Assembly (NCBI RefSeq): GCF_000003605.2
Contig: NW_003117410.1
Location: forward strand, 1 to 11,203
From: Saccoglossus kowalevskii
Lineage: Eukaryota > Hemichordata > Enteropneusta > Harrimaniidae
Length of the DNA stretch: 11,203 nucleotides
Direction: 5' to 3'
Below the pieces are notes generated by a model, which saw only the letters and a list, made by a program, of their open reading frames with translations, did not search any database and was not told the origin of the DNA. Shown here one piece after another: positions 8,637 through 11,203 of this stretch. Position 1 is the stretch's first letter, and every line of letters begins with the position of its first letter. The position numbers and the translations under genes were made by a program.

Positions 8637-9509
8637 TAGTCTTTATATAAAGGTGGTCACTAACATAGGGTTGGTGGTGCAAAGGTGGTCACTATGGGCA
8701 AGTAGTCTTTATATAAAGGTGGTCACTAACATAGGGTTGGCGGTACAAAGGTGGTCACTATATGCAGGTAGTCTTTATATATAGGTGGTCACTAACATAG
8801 GGTTGGCGGTACAAAGGTGGTCACTATAGGCAAGTAGTCTTTATATATAGGTGGTCACTAACATAGGGTTGGCGGTACAAAGGTGGTCACTATAGGCAAG
8901 TAGTCTTTATATAAAGGTGGTCACTAACATGGCGTTGGCGGTACAAAGGTGGTCACTATAGGCAAGTAGTCTTTATATAAAGGTGGTCACTAACATAGGG
9001 TTGGCGGTGCAAAGGTGGTCACTATGGGCAAGTAGTCTTTATATAAAGGTGGTCACTAACATAGGGTTGGCGGTACAAAGGTGGTCACTATATGCAAGTA
9101 GTCTTTATATATAGGTGGTCACTAACATAGGGTTGGCGGTACAAAGGTGGTCACTATAGGCAAGTAGTCTTTATATAAAGGTGGTCACTAACATAGGGTT
9201 GGCGGTACAAAGGTGGTCACTATAGGCAAGTAGTCTTTATATAAAGGTGGTCACTCACATAGGGTTGGCGGTGCAAAGGTGGTCACTATGGGCAAGTAGT
9301 CTTTATATAAAGGTGGTCACTAACGTAGGGTTGGCGGTACAAAGGTGGTCACTATATGCAAGTAGTCTTTATATATAGGTGGTCACTAACATAGGGTTGT
9401 CGGTACAAAGGTGGTCACTATAGGCAAGTAGTCTTTATATATAGGTGGTCACTAACATAGGGTTTGCGGTACAAAGGTGGTCACTATAGGCAAGTAGTCT
9501 TTATATAAA
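8322..9509. repeat. Pentamer-pentamer-tetramer-tetramer register (right copy)
   Basis: GGTGC markers at 8347, 8677, 9007, 9271 and 9535 are spaced 330, 330, 264 and 264 bp. The last four correspond exactly to 5370, 5700, 5964 and 6228. The first pentamer has no equally placed partner in the left copy, because the degenerate patch at 5186-5335 lies there. The unit differs from the 198-bp trimer of 1448-2833 by one or two extra TATAGG monomers per cycle. Confidence 0.82.
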
Positions 9510-10469
9510 GGTGGTCACTAACATAGGGTTGGCGGTGCAAAGGTGGTCACTATGGGCAAGTAGTCTTTATATAAAGGTGGTCACTAACATAGGGTTGGCG
9601 GTACAAAGGTGGTCACTATATGCAAGTAGTCTTTATATATAGGTGGTCACTAACATAGGGTTGTCGGTACAAAGGTGGTCACTATAGGCAAGTAGTCTTT
9701 ATATATAGGTGGTCACTAACATAGGGTTGGCGGTACAAAGGTGGTCACTATAGGCAGGTGTCTTTATATAAAGGTGGTCACTAACATAGGGTTGGCGGTA
9801 CAAAGGTGGTCACTATAGGCAAGTAGTCTTTATATAAAGGTGGTCACTAACATAGGGTTGGCGGTACAAAGGTGGTCACTACAGGCAAGTAGTCTTTATA
9901 TAAAGGTGGTCACTAACATAGGGTTGGCGGTACAAAGGTGGTCACTATAGGCAAGTAGTCTTTATATACAGGTGGTCACTATCATAGGGTTGGCGGTACA
10001 AAGGTGGTCACTATAGGCAGGTAGTCTTTATATAAAGGTGGTCACTAACATAGGGTTGGCGGTACAAAGGTAGTCACTATATGCAGGTAGTCTTTATATA
10101 TAGGTGGTCACTAACATAGGGTTGGCGGTACAAAGGTGGTCACTTTAGGCAAGTAGTCTTTATACAAAGGTGGCCACTAACATAGGGTTGGCGGTACAAA
10201 GGTGGTCACTATGGGCAAGTAGTCTTTATATACAGGTGGTCACTAACATAGGGTTGGGGGTACAAAGGTGGTCACTATAGGCAAGTAGTCTTTATATATA
10301 GGTGGTCACTAACATAGGGTTGGCGGTACAAAGGTGGTCACTATATAGGCAAGTAGTCTTTATATAAAGGTGGTCACTAACATACGGTTGGCGGTACAAA
10401 GGTGGTCACTATAGGCAAGTAGTCTTTATATACAGGTGGTCACTAACATAGGGTTGGCGGTACAAAGGT
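8637..10469. repeat. Long intra-array duplication, right copy (offset 3307 bp)
   Basis: This is the counterpart of 5330-7170. At most sites where the copies differ, this copy has the array consensus, so it seems the better-preserved or better-sequenced version. At its right end it lacks the cluster of single-base indels seen at 7009-7170. It does keep the underlying markers TATATAGGC (10351) and CATACGG (10381), which also appear in the left copy. Beyond about 10469 the match continues after a shift of one monomer: GCGGGAC at 7291 corresponds to 10524. Confidence 0.9.
9755..10102. repeat. Marked block, clean copy 4
   Basis: Markers and spacing are the same as in the other copies, and it is followed by TTTAGGC and GGTGGCCAC as in copies 2 and 3. 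Private changes are CACTATCATAGG near 9978 and, just downstream, TATACAAAGG near 10162. It lies inside the right copy of the 3307-bp-offset duplication. Confidence 0.88.
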
Positions 10470-10559
10470 GGTCACTATAGGCAGGTAGTCTTTATATAAA
10501 GGTGGTCACTAACATAGGGTTGGCGGGACAAAGGTGGTCACTATAGGCAAGTAGTCTTT

Positions 10560-10794
10560 ATATACAGGAGGTCACTAACATAGGGTTATCGGTACAAAGG
10601 TGGTCACTATAGGCAGGTAGTCTTTATATAAAGGTGGTCACTAACATAGGGTTGACGGTACAAAGGTGGTCACTATGGGCAGGTAGTCTTTATATAAAGG
10701 TGGTCACTAACATAGGGTTGGCGGTACAAATGTGGTCACTATATTCAAGTAGGTTTTATATAAAGGTAGTCACTAACATAGGGATGGCGGTTCA
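10560..10794. repeat. Right edge of the array, decaying monomers and breakpoint
   Basis: The last three to four monomers gain private changes toward the end: GGAGGTCAC, TTATCGG, TTGACGG, ACAAATGTGG, TATATTCAAGTAGGTTTTATA and GGTAGTCAC. The final unit stops inside half-unit A after GGGATGGCGGTTCA, near 10794. Edge decay is common in satellites, because exchange homogenises the ends less well. GGGATGGCGGTTC is also found at 736, so the final monomer variant exists inside the array. No target-site duplication or mobile-element end can be seen at the junction. Confidence 0.82.
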
Positions 10795-10854
10795 TTCCTT
10801 GTAAACTTTACTAATCCCCTAACCAAATTCCAATAACATGTGTTGATTATGCAC

Positions 10855-10875
10855 AGTATGCAAATTAAGCAATTA
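10855..10875 (+). repeat. 21-bp direct repeat, copy 1
   Basis: These 21 bases are identical to 10979-10999, 124 bp downstream. They include ATGCAAAT (10858-10865), the octamer known as a POU-factor site. Its presence in both copies simply follows from the duplication, so no regulatory role is claimed. Confidence 0.85.
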
Positions 10876-10971
10876 GTTTGTTCGAATTTCAATCCAAAAC
10901 TATTCATGTCTTTAATTGTTGCATATACTAAGTCTTATTGAAATGCAATAAAAATTGGTTTTAAAAAAATG

Positions 10972-11040
10972 GGTAATTAGTATGCAAATTAAGCAATTAT
11001 TATGCATAGAGTCAACAAATTAGGTCTGTGCATTGTTCTG
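10972..11040 (+). repeat. Diverged flank repeat unit, copy 1
   Basis: The unit begins GGTAATTAGTATGCA and ends TCTGTGCATTGTTCTG, and is followed by GGCATATATATATACC. The copy at 11149-11203 has matching ends around a shorter, different middle. It is probably part of an old repeat family. Confidence 0.6.
10979..10999 (+). repeat. 21-bp direct repeat, copy 2
   Basis: This is identical to 10855-10875. It is embedded in a longer segment starting GGTAATTAGTATGC that resembles GGTAATTAATATGC near 11149, so up to three related units may be present in the flank. Confidence 0.85.
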
Positions 11041-11148
11041 GGCATATATATATACCAAGTTTCATTATAATGTGATTATTAATTCTTAAAAAAGTTCCTG
11101 AAATATTGAAGGAAAAGCTGAAAACTGTCTAATTATTAAGTTAATCAG

Positions 11149-11203
11149 GTAATTAATATGCACAGATTTAACCTCAAACTGAGCATATCTGTGCATTGCC
11201 CTG
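11149..11203 (+). repeat. Diverged flank repeat unit, copy 2 (cut by window edge)
   Basis: It begins GGTAATTAATATGCA and ends TCTGTGCATTGCCCTG exactly at the window end. Its ends match those of 10972-11040, while the middle differs and is 14 bases shorter. If it is a true copy, sequence like GGCATATATA would be expected just beyond the edge. Confidence 0.6.

Larger units (their letters stand above)
1..10794. repeat. Satellite array of about 163 copies of a 66-bp monomer
   Basis: The sequence repeats every 66 bp from the first base to about 10794, where similarity stops after a partial monomer. Most monomers differ from the consensus at only a few positions, and most changes recur as shared variants rather than private ones. 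The consensus has 20 A, 18 T, 19 G and 9 C (42% GC), so the plus strand is strongly G-rich over C. Although 66 is divisible by three, each of the six frames meets a stop in the consensus, so no long protein can be read through. The array starts mid-monomer at base 1, so its true left end is outside the window. A noncoding satellite or large minisatellite is the only reading I can support. Whether it is centromeric, subtelomeric or interstitial cannot be told from here. Confidence 0.98.
10795..11203. other. AT-rich non-satellite flank, no gene seen
   Basis: This stretch is clearly AT-rich and shares no similarity with the 66-bp unit. I see no convincing open frame on either strand and no RNA gene. 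It contains a 21-bp direct repeat, a second pair of diverged similar segments, and a short (AT)n run at 11044-11054. These suggest an old dispersed or tandem repeat of about 120-180 bp, still continuing at the right edge of the window. The family is not one I can name. Confidence 0.75.

Noticed and set aside
1-10794. CRISPR array
   Set aside because: The whole 66-bp unit is conserved. There are no short identical repeats separated by unrelated spacers, and no cas-like gene is present.
1-10794. Protein with 22-residue tandem repeats, since 66 is a multiple of three
   Set aside because: All six frames of the consensus contain a stop, and one-base indels (for example the GGTGTC deletions) shift the frame without any sign of constraint.
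1-10794. CENP-B box as a sign of a centromeric satellite
   Set aside because: No sequence resembling TTCG-NNNN-A-NN-CGGG is present in the consensus. A centromeric role can be neither supported nor excluded.
10790-10810. Mobile-element terminus or target-site duplication at the array breakpoint
   Set aside because: No terminal inverted repeat, poly(A) tail or short flanking duplication could be found around 10794.
10858-10865. POU octamer ATGCAAAT, also at 10982-10989
   Set aside because: Both copies lie inside the 21-bp direct repeat, so the recurrence is explained by duplication. There is no nearby gene or promoter.
10947-10952. AATAAA polyadenylation signal in the flank
   Set aside because: It is a common hexamer in AT-rich DNA with no gene upstream; the 10.8 kb to its left is noncoding repeat.

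Overview
This window is almost entirely one tandem satellite array. Bases 1 to about 10794 hold roughly 163 head-to-tail copies of a 66-bp monomer. The array runs off the left edge. It ends abruptly near 10794 and is followed by about 410 bp of AT-rich, non-satellite DNA made largely of older, diverged repeats. I find no gene. The consensus monomer has a stop codon in every one of the six frames, and the flank has no convincing open frame. The size of the array, its nested higher-order structure and its AT-rich repeat-laden flank fit a eukaryotic nuclear genome, perhaps an invertebrate. The host is an inference at low confidence.

Layout. Positions 1-1447: mixed monomers, including a degenerate patch (about 680-905) that overlaps the first recognisable copy of a marked block (about 824-1051). 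Positions 1448-2833: a very regular trimer register (198 bp), partly a hexamer (396 bp). Positions 2275-3228 and 3528-4481: two copies of a roughly 0.95-kb segment offset by 1253 bp (19 monomers less one base), ending in the same marked block. Positions 4482-5185: ordinary monomers. Positions 5186-5335: degenerate monomers. Positions 5330-7170 and 8637-10469: a duplication of about 1.8 kb offset by exactly 3307 bp (50 monomers plus 7 bases), each copy carrying a pentamer-tetramer-tetramer register and then the marked block. Positions 7009-7170: a cluster of single-base indels confined to the left copy. Positions 7171-8636: ordinary monomers. Positions 10560-10794: the decaying array edge. Positions 10795-11203: AT-rich flank with internal direct repeats.

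The array appears to have evolved on at least four scales. An ancestral unit of about 33 bp was duplicated to give the 66-bp monomer, since its two halves share a 14-base core. Monomers then diverged into a few subtypes marked by linked variants. Subtypes were amplified together as 3-, 4-, 5- and 6-monomer units. Finally, segments of 19 and 50 monomers were copied within the array. Single monomers gained or lost between otherwise matching copies suggest unequal exchange or slippage. No encoded system is visible; the interest lies in the array architecture, the repeated TATA-like palindrome and G-rich strand in each monomer, and possible read-quality artefacts.
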